DNA of 64,000 nt from Diabrotica undecimpunctata (Eukaryota; Arthropoda; Insecta; Coleoptera; Chrysomelidae), in contig NC_092807.1 in assembly GCF_040954645.1 (NCBI RefSeq), positions 4,092,001-4,156,000 of the forward strand, in the 5' to 3' direction. Positions 1-21,177 of this stretch are shown in pieces. Made by a program: the position numbers and the translations under genes. A model generated the notes under the pieces. That model was not told the origin of the DNA. It did no database searches and worked only from the letters and a program-made list of their open reading frames with translations. How positions within the stretch are numbered: the first letter of the stretch is position 1; every line of letters begins with the position of its first letter.

Positions 1-853
1 TGCTCATCTAATTTTTTTGAAGTAGATTGGAAACATTTAGCCATTGAAGTTTGATGTTTTCCTCCTATTTTTCCTTTTTTTGCAATGTGTGAAGCAGTTC
101 TCACATGTTGGTCTATCTGAAATTTCTTCTCACATGCTATCTATAAATAAAAATAAAAACCTTTATTTTAACCCAACCTTTAAAATATAAAAATATACAA
201 GGTGTTTTTGGTTAATCAAATAACTGGTTTGGAAAAAAAACACTCGCTAAGTGTTTTAAATGCAGTATTAATCCACAAATTAGTTTTTGTTACTAACCAT
301 TAGTACATCATATATCTTATTTTAAAATTCAACAAAAGTTTTTTTTTTGTTAATTCAATTACAATAAAAATAATTGTGTTTTAGAATAGCTGACTTCATA
401 AAAAAAAGTAAAGGTGAAAAATTTTTCTAAATACACACCATTGTATTGTACCATGGACAATTTTTTCTCACTAAAGGAAGCTATTTTTCATTTAAAAACA
501 ACCTACGAGTACTAAATTTCAAGTAAATACGTTTATTGGTTTTAAAGTTATTGTTGTTATTAACTAAAAGGATTTAATTTTTTTTAATTTTAACACCCTG
601 TATCTCGAAAAGTAAATAAGTTTGACCCCTCATTAACTATATCGTTTTGTTCAATTTTTCGAGAAGTATCTACAGTCAAACGTTGTAAGTGTCATTTGGA
701 AACACCCTGTATGTATGAAATATTAGATATTTAATAGAAAATATTAGATACTTACAATTTTGCCACAGACTGAACAGTAGATTTTTCCCATATCCATAGA
801 CAGCTCTTTATAAGGTTTAATCCAAGTTGAAGCACTGGTTGTTTTAGGCATTA
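1..853 (-). CDS. CGBP1-like / hAT transposase N-terminal region with BED-like zinc finger, partial
   Basis: Exon 1 is 853..756, starting MPKTTSASTWIKPYKEL and ending in a GTAAG donor. Exon 2 starts at 140 after a TTTATAG acceptor and stays open to the window edge. Phase is conserved across the 615-bp intron. The joined peptide holds the finger: YCSVCGK gives C-x2-C, and QHVRTASH gives the histidine pair, followed by a basic stretch. This is the DNA-binding N-terminus of hAT proteins of the CGG-binding-protein-1 type, which are common in insect genomes. The catalytic part would lie left of the window. No stop or frameshift is seen, unlike the copy at 25.7-29.4 kb, so this copy is either young or under selection. 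Confidence 0.6.
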
Positions 854-1321
854 TAAAATCACAATCTTCCTTTTTGTTACGCACAACGAGTGTTTACGCT
901 TTGAATATCAAAACAAAAATGATTTACAAATCTGAGCATCAAATTAGAAATGTTTAGGTACCTAATTCAATAAAGTGGGAGATTTTGGAAAATCCCTAAA
1001 TTAGGAACAAAACTATTAGCCGTTTACCTGCTGTTAAGATACAATAAATTGTAGATAGATTTGGGGATTAGATCATAAAATGCAAATGAGCGAACCCTTA
1101 GCGATTATCCAATAACTGAATGTCTCAGTGACCGAGACTTTCTAAGAATGTTGAGGGCTACTTAAATTGATCTTCTTTGAAATTGTAAATGTTTTGTACC
1201 TGTAGAGATTACGTACTTAGATCATTTCTTGTCACTTAAAATGACTACAAAATTTTATACAAGAATTGAAATAAATTGGTATGTTTAAAAATTTTCAAAT
1301 ACAGTATAAAAATCTGAACTT

Positions 1322-1420
1322 TTATGCACTTTATGCAAACTTTTATACAAATATGCCAAAATATGAAATATTTGCATAAAATATGCACAATATGCAAAAT
1401 ATGCAATATGCATATTTGCC
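1322..1420. repeat. Subterminal TATGCA/TGCATA hexamer cluster
   Basis: At least eight ATGCA or TGCAT pentamers are packed into about 100 bp just inside the putative hAT terminus. hAT transposases typically bind short subterminal repeats in both orientations, so this is the likely transposase-binding region (inference). A weaker cluster of the same motif sits at 24836-24910, inside the far end of the second copy. Confidence 0.55.
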
Positions 1421-1506
1421 GAAGTCTAGTAATGACCAATTCCACGCGCTTATCATTAAAACATTTAGGTTTGAATGGGTCCATATATCTCTGGTGTCAA
1501 CTTTAC

Positions 1507-10772
<9,266 letters not shown>

Positions 10773-10800
10773 TCTAAAAAAATAGAAGATGTCGCAATAT
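10773..10800 (-). other. Probable splice acceptor just upstream of the Tdc start codon
   Basis: On the minus strand a pyrimidine-rich run ending TTTTTTTAG lies one base before the ATG at 10772. This is what a 3' splice site joining a non-coding first exon to the coding exon would look like. The upstream exon and promoter were not found. Confidence 0.5.
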
Positions 10801-10904
10801 GAAAAAACATTCTCTAAGATGCTGTACTTAGAAGTTTGAAGTTAATGTCAGTGAAATTTGTAGAATTGAATATTGTGTATGCTAAATAAGGAACTTAAAT
10901 ATAT

Positions 10905-11040
10905 AGAAAACCTCAAAAGAGAGAAAGAATTCAGAGCATTCTATAAGAAAGTTAACATCAACAGAAAAGAATTCAAGGCAACCACAAGACGAAAGACAAA
11001 ATATGGAAGACGAAAGAGATGAAGTTGTAGCGTTTTAAAT
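10905..11040 (+). mobile_element. Short LINE-derived coding remnant
   Basis: Reads ENLKREKEFRAFYKKVNINR followed by KEFKATTRRK, resembling the linker between endonuclease and reverse transcriptase in RTE-like LINEs. Too short to place. From 11041 to 12420 nothing was recognised: AT-rich intergenic DNA without coding signal. Confidence 0.3.
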
Positions 11041-12424
11041 TTTATAATACGTCCCTGTTCGTTTATCTCGTCAGTACGCATAAAGATTGCCATAAAATCT
11101 GTGTTTGTCTTTTACGAAAATCCTTAATGCGTAAATAACGCTGGATATATTTTTTGTCTATGTTACTTTCAAATCCCATAACCTTTTGTTACAAAGTCAG
11201 GTAGAATAGAAGAAAAGAATAATAATGTATAAGAATAGAAGAAAACATACATACTGAGAGATGCACCATCAGAATTTTAATTCTTTCTTTTTATTATAAG
11301 TTACAAATCTCAATGAGGAGAAGGTTGTCTAAGTCATACAACCGACTAACTTTAGAAATTAAAAAGTTGGGCATATGTCTTTGGTATTTCAGAGGGTAGC
11401 TGTGAATCTCAGGAAAAAAAGAAAGTACCTTTTGTTATGGTGCATCAGGGATGAAGAACTACCTCCTCTCGCGATTTTTGATCGATTTTGTTAAGTGCAG
11501 TAATATCAGTAGAGCAATATATAGTTTTTCTTTTTAGATATATAACGATACTAATAACGGATCCCTCGCTAAGTAAAATACATATTTATTGTTCGTAATA
11601 TTAATGTAGTTGATAGTACTTCGTAATACTAATCAGTTTTTTAGTAATTAGTTACTAAAGTTTTTTAGTAAATTCACTAGAGTCAGTGAGTTTTCAACAA
11701 GCAGACAGACGACAACGATTTGTAAGTGAATTATTAAAGCAAAGCTGGCATGGTATTACTTTTTTCTCTATAGTAAAATGGTGATACACTTTTGAAGTGT
11801 AACAACAATAGCTTGTTTGATTGACTGCGATGAAATATCAAATAGTAAAATTCCACATACTTTCTTAATGTACTAAATTATTATAATACCTTTTAGTTAT
11901 CCCTATTCCCACTTAAAATTCCTTTCCTTTGGAAGAATTCTTATACACTGTATTTTCGAATCATTAATTTTGTTTTAAAAGAGCATTTTATGACTCTTTC
12001 GACAATCAACATTTAATGACGTAGACAATTAAATCTCAACCTAGCCACGTCAATTTTGTGTTAAAGAGAAAGGGTTTTAAGATATTTTATACTTTTTAAT
12101 TATTATTAAATGATGTAATTGAAAAGTGCCTCAGTAATTGTTGCAAATTTGACTTCTATGTACCATTCATGATTAGAAATCCTTTTTAAAGACACGAGTC
12201 GAAACGTCAACTTATAAACATTGTTTTTTATGACTTGTAGTTTATATCTACAAAAGGGCATTTAAAAAACCGAGACAACTAAAATATAGTGAATTTGGTG
12301 CAAAATCTCATTGGGTCAAAATAGTGTATTTCGAGAAAACAGCATGTAGACAAGAGTGGTGTGTTTTATGTCAACTAAGTCATCAACGATATATTGTATT
12401 TTATAACTTTTGTTATGCCACACA

Positions 12425-12636
12425 AACAATACATTCTCTGTTGTGTTTACAATATTGTTTATCTTCCAATTGTATAATAATTTCTGTAAAAATCGGAAAA
12501 ATGAAAAATTCGATGTAATACGTTTTAATTTTTTCGTACTTCTCAAAAAATACATTCTCCGGTGTGTTTTTAATTTTTTACTCCAATTGTATATTAATTT
12601 CTGTAAAAATCAGAAAACCCAAAAATTCTACTTCAT
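12425..12636. repeat. 121-bp tandem duplication, two diverged copies
   Basis: ACATTCTC starts at 12431 and again at 12552; both copies continue into CCAATTGTATA and AATTTCTGTAAAAATC. It abuts the 3' tail of the following minus-strand LINE. Confidence 0.6.
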
Positions 12637-12637
12637 C

Positions 12638-14930
12638 ATCATCATCATTGGTGCTACAGCCCTATAAAAGAGCCTCGGCCTTTCCAAGTCTATTACGCCA
12701 GTTAGTTCTATCCATTGCCAACTGTTGCCAGTTTGCTGCGCCTATTTTTCTACCATCTTCATCTACACCATCCCTCCATCTGAGTTTTGGCCTACCCCTA
12801 CTTCTACTTCCCACAGGTTGTGACATAAGGATTCTTCTAGGAGGGTTGTTCTGCTGTGTCTTCCTATTTTTATAAGAGATACTACGTCTTTACCACCAAA
12901 TATATGTTTATATCTGTGATATATCTCGTAGTTGTACCTCCTTCTCCAAACACCATTTTCACAGATGCCACCGAATATTCTTCTTAGGATCCTTCGTTCA
13001 AATATAAGCAGGAGGTTTTCATCTGCCTTGGAAATGGTCCATATCTCCGATCCATATGTCAACACTGGTTGTATAAGGGTTTTGTATATGGTTATTTTTG
13101 TTGTTTGGCTTAAGTTTCTGCTTCTCATATGTCTTCTCAGTCCAAAATAGCATTTGTTTGCTAAGATTATTCTTCGCTTGATTTCTTCCGTCATGACGTT
13201 CTCCTTGGTGATCAGGGAGCTTAAGTATGTGAATTTGTCCACCAATTCAAACGTAGAGTTTTCAACCGTGAATTGGTGGCCGATGTTTCTGGCTCTATTG
13301 TTGGGTGTTGATACCATTATCTAAGTTTTCTCCTCGTTTACTTGCAGGCCCATATTTTTTGAGGCATTTGACAAGGTGGTATACATTTTTTCTAGCTTGC
13401 GTGTTGTACAGGTCAACATCATCTGCATATGCCAAAATTTGGGATGATTTATTAAAAATGTTTCATCTGTTGTCTATTTGGGCATCCCTGACCACCTTTT
13501 CCAGAGCTATGTTGAAAAGAAGACACGCCAGCGCATCTCCCTGTCACAGCCCAATATGCGTTTCAAATGCCTGTGATTGTTCGCCCTGTATTTCGACTTT
13601 GCAAATAACTGTACGCATTATAGCCTTAACCAATCGTATCGGTTTATCGGGGATGTGGAAAATATCCACGGCTTCATACAATTTATTTCTTAGGACACTA
13701 TCATAGGCCGATTTAAAATCTACGAAAAGATGGTATGTTAATATTGAATTCATTGGTTTTTTCCAGTATTTGCATATTGCGCCCTTCTTTTTTCAGCATA
13801 TGGTTCTCTATTGTTCAAATTATTCTTCCTTATGCTATTGGTTCTGGCTCTATTCCTCTCCTCAATCTCTCTCTTATAATTATTATCATACCAATCTTTT
13901 ATTTATTTTTTTTTCTTTGTGGTGATTTTGGTAGTGCTAACTCGGCTGATTGTTGAATCGTTTCTCTGAGTCATTCCCACATTCCCACCTACTGTCTATG
14001 TCTTGTGCTACTTCCTGTCCTGATTGTTTCCCCTCTACTTGTTCTTGAAATTGTTTCCTAGTTTCTTCGTTCTTCAATAGTATACCACGATATCGTTTCA
14101 CCTACTGGCTATTCCTCCTAGTATATGTGGGCATCATTTGTTCCATTTTTACTTTTACCAGGAAGTGGACTGAATTTGCATCCGCTCCTCTATAACTTCT
14201 ACTGTCTTTAGCGGCTTTTATATGTTTCCCTTCAATTAATATATGGTCTATCTAATTATTTGTTTGACCATCTGGTGATATCCAAGTACCTTTATGAATC
14301 TCCTTGTGGTCAAAATATGTGCTCATTTAGAATTCTGTCTCTGTGTTGGCTCTTTCCGCCGGTTATTTGTCTGTAAGCATCCTCCCTACCATTTTTTACG
14401 TTAAAATCTCCTACAATTATGTTCATATCATACGATGGTATTTCGTGCAACAGTTTTTCGAGTTGCTCATAAAAGTAGTCTTTAATATCATTATACTTAT
14501 CTTCTGTTAGGACATGTACATTTATAAATGTTTTTCTGTACTTTTCCCTCATTCTTGACTGAGATAATCTGCTTGTTATTGGCTCAAAGTTCACCACTAC
14601 TGCAATTTTGTGTTTTTAACAAAAAACCCTACCTCAAATAGACTTTCATTGTCCCCACTGTTAAAGAATATGTAAGTTCTTAATATCTGTGCAGAAAATT
14701 CGCTTTTGTTTGGTTTCTTGGATAGCTGCAATATGTATATCGTACTTCTCTAAGGTATCCGCTAAGTTTTACAGTGCATCTGTTTTAAATGTTCCTCTAA
14801 GATTCCATTGTCGAATCAAAAACCTATTTCGTGCCTTTTTCGTCATTAGATTTTCCTTGTTGTTGTACCATTTTGTTATTAGTTTTTTGTCGTTTTTGCT
14901 AGCATTTCAATAGCCGGGTTCCATTTCCAC
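12638..14930 (-). mobile_element. RTE-like LINE, decayed, endonuclease to C-terminus
   Basis: Reads right to left. Endonuclease at about 14830-14310, with INVHVLTEDKYNDIKDYFYE and the metal-binding MNIIVGDFN motif. Reverse transcriptase around 13753-13400 (HLFVDFKSAYDSV, FETHIGL) and a C-terminal region at 13317-12763 (KFTYLSSLITKEN, IQPVLTYGSEIWTISKADEN, FERRILRRIFG). A stretch of roughly 14300-13760 is poorly conserved and holds an internal deletion. It ends at 12638-12650 in (ATC)n on the plus strand, i.e. a (GAT)n tail. Many frameshifts and stops; not functional. Confidence 0.8.
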
Positions 14931-15061
14931 CATTCATTATTTACGCATAATTTTTGGTATCCGATCTTTGCCTCTTCCTTTTACCCTTTCCTTTCTTGCT
15001 AAATACCTCAACTCCTGTATTTTGACTTCAGATTGTCTCTATGAAATACTTCATTTTTCTT

Positions 15062-16340
15062 CTTCTTCGCGTGCCATATCAGAATTATCTGACATTGGCG
15101 ATCTCCATTGCAAAGGCTTCTCGATCTTCTGCAATATGGAATAACTGTCCTGCATTTGATATCTGAGTCCAGTCACGAAAGTTTTTTAACCAAGAAATTT
15201 TTTTTCTTCCTACACCTCTACCGCCCTCTATTTTGCCTTTAAGGATCAGTTGTAATATTTTATATCGACTTCCTCTTACTATATGTCCCAGATAAGACAT
15301 TTTTCGATGTTTAACAGTCTTTAGCAGTTCTGTTTTGTTGACGCTCCTTAGTACTTCTTCATTAGTTTTCCTTGCTGTCCAAGGTATCTTCAGCATTCGT
15401 CTATGAATCCACATTTCCAATGCTTCAATTTTGTTCATAATCGATACTTTTAGCGTCCACACTTCTGCACTATACAAAAGTACGGCACTTAACCATTCTT
15501 TGTCTTAGTTCTAAACTGAGATGATTATTGCAAAGAAATGACTTTATTTTCATAACAGTGGTTTTAGTCATTGCTATTCTACGTTTTACTTCTATGTCTG
15601 TATCTAGTTGGTCCGTGAATACGATCAAGCAGAATTTGGAGACCTTCAATATTATCTGACAGAATTACTGTATCATCTGTGTATCTAATCACATTACGTG
15701 GTTCCCCGTTGATTTTTATTCCATATGGTTGTCTCTGAAGTGTCTTTTTAAATAACTGGCCCGAGTAAACATTGAACAATGTTGACGACAAAATGCAACC
15801 TTGTCTGACTCCTCGTTGTATGGAGATTTCATCGGTGTAGTTATCTCCAATTTTTATGATAGCAGTTTGATTCCAGTACAAATTTTTATTGACACGAATA
15901 TCCTTGTCATATATTCCGATATTTTTCAGTATTTGCATTAATTTTACATGCTGTACTTTATCGAATGCCTTTTCGAATTCCACGAAACAGAAATACATCT
16001 TTTCTTTGGTCACGGCATTTTTGTAATGTGATGTTAAGCGCAAAAAGTGCCTCCCTGGTTCCCATAGCATTTCTAAAACCAAATTAGGTATCTTCGAGAT
16101 CTTCTTCGCATTTGCGTCTAATTCTGTTGTGAAGTATTCTTAGGAAAATTTTAAGAGTGTGGCTCATTAGACTAATTAATCGATATTCTGAGCATTTTCT
16201 CGCATTGTGTTTTTTAGATATTGCGACAAAGATGATTAGAGCCAATCTGTAGGATTTACTCTGGTGTTATATATTGAATTAAAAAGTCTTACTACTACTT
16301 TTATGTTATCATCCTCTATTAGTTTCAGCAACTCAGTTGG
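15062..16340 (-). mobile_element. RTE-like LINE, 5'-truncated, same family as 26288-28810
   Basis: Reverse transcriptase on the minus strand: FVEFEKAFDKVQH, ISIQRGVRQGCILSSTLFN and an altered catalytic box RYTDDTV (normally YADD). The C-terminal part at 15477-15085 reads EMWIHRRMLKIPWTARKTN and HRKMSYLGHIVRGSRY. The 3' tail, read on the minus strand, is TGGCACGCGAAGAAGAAGAA, the same tail as the copies at 23.7 and 28.8 kb. Several frameshifts and the Ala-to-Thr change in the catalytic box make it inactive. Confidence 0.8.
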
Positions 16341-16344
16341 TGTA

Positions 16345-16640
16345 TCATCTGGACCATTTTTCATTTTTATTCTTTATAATAAGTTGCTTATCCTTGAGGG
16401 TGTCCATTTTCACTACTGCAATAGGTGGTTTTTTGTTCATGACCTCGATTTTTAGAGCGTCATTTTTTTTTTTTTTTTTTTTTACATTCGACTCATCTTC
16501 TATGAATTTTGTAGCAACTTTAATTTCTTTATCTATCTTAAGTTCGAGTGCTTTGATTAAAATATTCTGTTTTCTGATTTGCTTATGCATTTTCCCAATC
16601 GTGTTCTCCAAAATGTTTACTTTGTAATCTAGCTCTGTAC
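16345..16640 (-). CDS. Coiled-coil basic fragment, possible LINE ORF1-type remnant
   Basis: Open minus-strand frame: a heptad-like stretch (ENTIGKMHKQIRKQNILIKA, LELKIDKEIKVATKF), a lysine run and IKNKNEKWSR, joining the truncated reverse transcriptase on its left. A coiled coil followed by a basic region resembles the first ORF of LINEs, but no RNA-binding motif is visible. It could equally be unrelated sequence captured at the junction. Confidence 0.3.
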
Positions 16641-16654
16641 GGCTGATCGGCTGT

Positions 16655-16880
16655 TCTGCTGTATAACAGCCGAAATGGGATTTTTACGAAAGATTGAAGG
16701 AATAACAAGAAGAGATGAGTAACGAGTATACGAAACACGAACTTAATATGTAGTAAATTTAGAAATGAAACCAATAAAAACAATTATAAATGAGAGGAGG
16801 CTAGAATGGCTCGGTGATATGCAAAGAATGATTGACGAAAGAATATCATAAGTATACGAAGCCAGCGGACAGTAAAAAAA
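16655..16880 (+). mobile_element. LINE C-terminal fragment
   Basis: Reads TAEMGFLRKIEGITRRDE, then MKPIKTIINERRLEWLGDMQ and RMIDERIS: the conserved R-R-L-x-W-x-G-H/D-M-Q-R-M segment of LINE C-termini, plus orientation, one stop, truncated at both ends. From about 16885 to 17640 nothing was recognised. Confidence 0.6.
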
Positions 16881-17644
16881 AATAATTAAATTTTTACATG
16901 TTACTTACCTAAAGAGACTAAGATTATATTATAAAATATCTTATATTTAGATAGACAAATAAAAAAAATATTATAGGTACATTTTATTCGAGGTATTGTA
17001 TAATACACTTTATCAATCTCTTGCTCGAAGATTTTGAACGTGTCACAACAGTAATAGCCACTCGACAAAGTTTAAATCCAGACGCAATTAGTCCTCAAGG
17101 GTTGCTTTGGGACAGAAGGGCATTTCCAAAGGTCCTACATCGATTTTTGGAGCTTCCACCGTTCTTAAGTCGAAGGAGTCATATATCTTGGCAATAACAC
17201 TTGTTTCTGCTCCATAAATTGTGTTAAGTAATTACCGAAAGGTATTTTAGGTAATTTTAAACACAGCTATTAGGATAAATAAAATAGAAAACACCAAGAA
17301 AGCAATGTTTCCATATCTTTGAAGTTTATATTTATACTCCTGATATAGCGTAATAGAAAACTGCAATAGAGTATAATTGTGAATTAAACTGCTTGTAATG
17401 TTAAAAGTATGAGGCGTAGGAATGAAGACTAACTGGATGAATTACTGTCAACATAAATATAAAATCGAGATGGAATGATGGAAATAGTAGGTATACAAAA
17501 AATTGCAAAAGCAGCCGAATTAATCCCCATTTTAGAAGGAATATTAAAAAAAAACAATTTAAAGGTAATCACAGCGTAAAAAACTAAATAATCTAATTTG
17601 CAATTGTAAAAAACCCAATGTTCATTATACAAAAAGTTTTTCCA

Positions 17645-17935
17645 ACTATAATTTGTTCAATAGATTTACAAATTTAACAGATACTAAATTCAGTAATAGC
17701 GAGATACAACTTTTAGAGAAAGGGTTTAAACACAACTTGTCTCAACGTAATAATCAGAAAACTTTAGAATATTTAGATGTAGAATGTGAAGTAGCATTAA
17801 ACAAAACTGTCAACAATATCGAAAAAAGTGTCATTGCAAAATCTATTACCGATGAGTGTAATTATTAAGCTATTCTCCGTTCATAAATTGTTGAGAGCAC
17901 GAAATGTGCCTCAAACTCATAAAACGGTCGTAAAC
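17645..17935 (+). mobile_element. Penelope-like element, N-terminal part
   Basis: Reads FNRFTNLTDTKFSNSEIQLL, then EKGFKHNLSQRN and a conserved acidic helix, resembling the region upstream of the reverse transcriptase in insect Penelope-like elements. A frame change follows (RNVPQTHKTVVNHRR). The reverse transcriptase of what may be the same copy resumes at 21370, so about 3.4 kb of later insertions would separate them (inference). Confidence 0.5.
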
Positions 17936-18546
17936 CATAGGCGTTCCTGAGGTGTTTATTCATTAAATAACAATATAATATTTTTTAATACTGTTATATA
18001 TATAATATTAATAATATTTTAATCCTAATATATTTAGCAAAAAAACAATTAAAACTTTCACGGCTAATGTTATGTAATTATATTATATTAATAAAAATCA
18101 GAATTTAACCATTAACAATTTTGTAAATAAGAATACCTTATCTCTTTGGATATTTCAATACTAATCTTCGCGTTTAATCACTTTACTAGAAAACCTGAAA
18201 TTCATATCCGAAGGTACTATTCGTTGCAAGATAATTAGGATGGAATTCCCCAGATTTGTAATAATATAATGGGTATGCTTTGGCCACGTGCCTCGTTTGT
18301 TCAGTTTATATTCGAAACTTAACTTAAAAGGGTGAAGTTATTACGAACGAAAACAATTTTTTTGTTTAGTACGTTTTTGATCGCATGTAATTTACGGCTC
18401 GTCGGTGCGTCCGCGTCTACGGCAGTAATTAGCGTCTCGAATATTTCTTTTGCGAATTATATGCAGTGCGTGAGTGATTTTTATTCCATATACCTACGAA
18501 CATATACGTACCTTTCGCTCGTGCTCGTTTTGTTGGATTGTTTGTG

Positions 18547-19933
18547 ATGGCTTCATCATCAACATCATCAAGTTTTACACCGGTACTGTTGCGTACAGTC
18601 AGTAAGTCTGTCTATTCACCAAGAAAGAAGACTATTGTCCTGAATGTTCACGATGCTCTGGTTTCTCAGAATCCCACAAACACTGTTCGCAACATAGTCG
18701 AAATTTGTGCCAACATGACTGGCGTAGGAGAGTCAACTATATATAGGTTCCTATCAGAAAGAAAAAAACACGGTATAGCTAAACCAAACACAAACAAACA
18801 CTTAAAGAGAGGGAAAAAGCCTATTGAAATTGATGAATTTGCCAAAAATGGTATTCGAAGGAAAATTCATGGATTTTTTTTTCAAAAAAGAAATACCAAA
18901 CCTAAACAAAATTTTACAAGAAGTTAGAGACGACCCGGATTTGCCTCATATCGGACGAACTAGATTGTGGCAAGTTTTAAAAGAATTAAATTTCCGGTGG
19001 GAGAAATCAGACCGAAAATCACTTTTGATTGACCGGGAGGAGATAATATGTTGGAGAAGAAATTATCTAAGATCCATACGAAAATTCCGGGCTGAAGGAA
19101 GGCCCATCTTCTACCAGGATGAACGTGGGTAAACTCAGGTCATACTCTAAAAAAAATTTGGTCAGATAAAAATATATTAAGCTCCAGGCAAGCCTTTATG
19201 GAAGGTTGGTCTACTGGCATCTCCCCACCTTCTGGTAAAGGCAGTAGATTAATAATTTCTCACATTGGCAGTGAAAAAGGATTTATTAAGCATGGTTTGT
19301 TGGAATTTCAGTCCAAAAGCACAAAAGACTATCACGAGGAGATGACAGCTGATTGTTTTCGAAGAGTATTTTGAGCAGATGATTGAACACATACCACCAA
19401 ATTCAATTATAGTATTAGATAATGCACCTTATCATTCACGACTAGTAGAAAAACTTCCAACGACTGCGTGAAGAAACAGGATATTCTTGACTGGCTGCGG
19501 AATAAGTATCTGCCTTTCGAAGATGGAATGGTAAAAGCAGAACTTCTAAAAATTGCCCGGCAAACACAAATCTAAGTTCAAGGAATACGTAGTTGACAAA
19601 ATGGCGGAAAGGCGAAACATTACAGTCCTTAGACCACCCTACCACTGCGAAATAAATCCAATTGAACTCATTTGGGCACAAATGAAAAGTTATGTGGCTA
19701 GAAAAAATACGTTATACAAAATACAAGCTGTACGTGAATTGTTATACGAGTCTTTACAACATATTACAGAACAAAACTGGAAAGATGCAGTAAGGCATGT
19801 AATAGAAGAAGAACAAAAAATGTGGGATCTTGATAACATAATTGATGCGACCATAGAGACACAACCGCTAATTATTAACCCTCAAGATGACTCGGATTCC
19901 GAAGTTGATCCTATTTATTTTGAATTTGAATAG
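18547..19933 (+). pseudogene. IS630/Tc1/mariner-superfamily transposase with long D-E spacer (DD82E-like)
   Basis: The N-terminus, MASSSTSSSFTPVLLRTVSK, leads into a helix-turn-helix region (TGVGESTIYRFLSERKKHG). Catalytic core: first Asp in IFYQDE (about 19115), second Asp in VLDNAPYHS (codon 19418-19420), Glu in NPIELIWAQMKSYV (codon 19664-19666). The last two are 82 codons apart, far longer than the 34-41 of ordinary Tc1/mariner members and matching the group described as DD82E (Sailor). It ends in an acidic tail, DSDSEVDPIYFEFE. At least four frameshifts or stops (near 18880, 19130, 19360 and 19480-19560) inactivate it. Terminal repeats were not located. Confidence 0.7.
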
Positions 19934-19990
19934 TTTTCTAATCGTAATTATATAAGGTAAGTAATAATAGTTGTAATCGTAAGGTATTAA

Positions 19991-20387
19991 AGGGGAAAGG
20001 CGCAAAATGTCGCCTGTCAAAGTGTTCAATGTGTTTTAAATGTATCCATTTTTTTTCAAATCCTGAGAAAACTAAACAGCATTTTTGAAAAATTTAAAAG
20101 CAGAATGAAATATTTTTTAGAATAAATAAAAAGTTTCTTTTGCATGTAATATTTTCAATTAAAAATTATACTATATTTTCTCTTTTATTTTCACCCCTGT
20201 TACATAACATATTAAAATAAACATTGTAGAAGTTTTCAGGGACTTTCTGCCCTGAGTAATAATGTAATCTTTCATTCTGCGTTTAAATTTTTCAAAAATA
20301 TTTATTAGTTTTCTCCGGATTCGAAAATAATGGATACATTTAAAACACATTGGAAATTTTGCCAGGCGACATTTGGCGCCTTTTTCC
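19991..20387. mobile_element. Foldback MITE with TTAA target duplication (piggyBac-type)
   Basis: A 397-bp element flanked by TTAA on both sides (19987-19990, 20388-20391). The left arm begins AGGGGAAAGGCGCAAAATGT; the right arm, reverse-complemented, begins GGAAAAAGGCGCCAAATGTC. The arms pair for about 120 bp, including AATGTGTTTTAAATGTATCC on both sides. No coding capacity. The TTAA duplication is the hallmark of piggyBac-mobilised elements. The next 20392-21020 holds nothing recognisable. Confidence 0.8.
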
Positions 20388-21177
20388 TTAATTAAATAAA
20401 TGTATCTTTTACAAATGGCAAGAAACTTTTTATTTTTGAATAAAATAAATAAGTTTTATTAAAAAATACAATTTACATAAGTACATTTTAAAAAATATAT
20501 TTATTTAGTTCAAATAAATGTTTCAATCATATACTCTACGACACTGGTCGTTCATCTCTAACCATTCAAAATACCCCCGTAATAGGATTATAAAGTATTG
20601 TATTCCTTCAGATATAAGGTGGGTTAGTCGGAAACGTCTTAAACCGTCAGTTTTAGGTTGGTTTTTACTATTATATCGTATTACCTATCCTCTCTGTATT
20701 TCAGTTTTCTAATTAGGGTTAAACTTGTAGTGAGCTATCAACAAATTGTGAACCGACTGTAAAAAGTCCTGTTACAAAGATAATTTTTCGACTGTTCTAA
20801 CAACCATTCAAATTTCGTCATTTTGTGTCATGTGGAACAATTTCACCCAATCATGTCAACATTAGACTGATAATTGCATTCAGTGCAATTTTCAATCACT
20901 ATGACAACACGATCGAGTTTGACAACTTCATCCAAATAAATTTCAAAATGTCACGTTTCAGAATTCTATAAAACCATACTTGAATCTCGATCAAGAACGC
21001 CACAACAAGATTATAAATATTATGCGTGGTAATAGATCTTCTATAGTAGAGAACAGCAACGAATCTAATGTTAACTTAAATTTTAATAATTGTACTTTCA
21101 CTAACTGTACTTTTAATAAATAAATGTTTCGTTATGTTGAGTTATGATTTTTTTTTTTTTTCGAAAAATTATCCGCC

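Larger units (their letters stand above)
1..1431 (-). mobile_element. hAT-like DNA transposon with CGBP1/BED-finger gene, 5' half
   Basis: A minus-strand element that runs off the left edge. Its putative 5' terminus, read on the minus strand from about 1429, starts CTAGACTTCGGCAAATATGC and leads into a dense TATGCA cluster. A gene with a BED-like zinc finger starts at 853. A second copy with the same exon structure lies at 24822-29371, and its far end starts CTGGAGCTCGAGAAATGCAC, an imperfect match to this terminus, as expected for short hAT terminal repeats. The element lies on the 3' side of the last visible Tdc exon, so it is probably inside a Tdc intron or just beyond the gene. The 8-bp target duplication cannot be tested because the other end is outside the window. 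Confidence 0.6.

Noticed and set aside
1430..1460. A stretch on the minus strand resembling a frameshifted Tdc terminal exon (AWN, VIT, DFG pieces).
   Set aside because: It needs two indels, has no proper acceptor, and leaves an intron of only about 50 bp; chance similarity next to the hAT end is more likely, though long-read cDNA could decide.
18332..18547. A 71-residue hydrophobic open frame starting MKLLRTKTIFLFSTFLIACN, signal-peptide-like.
   Set aside because: It lies immediately before the transposase and has no downstream domain, splice signals or family resemblance; probably non-coding 5' sequence of the element.
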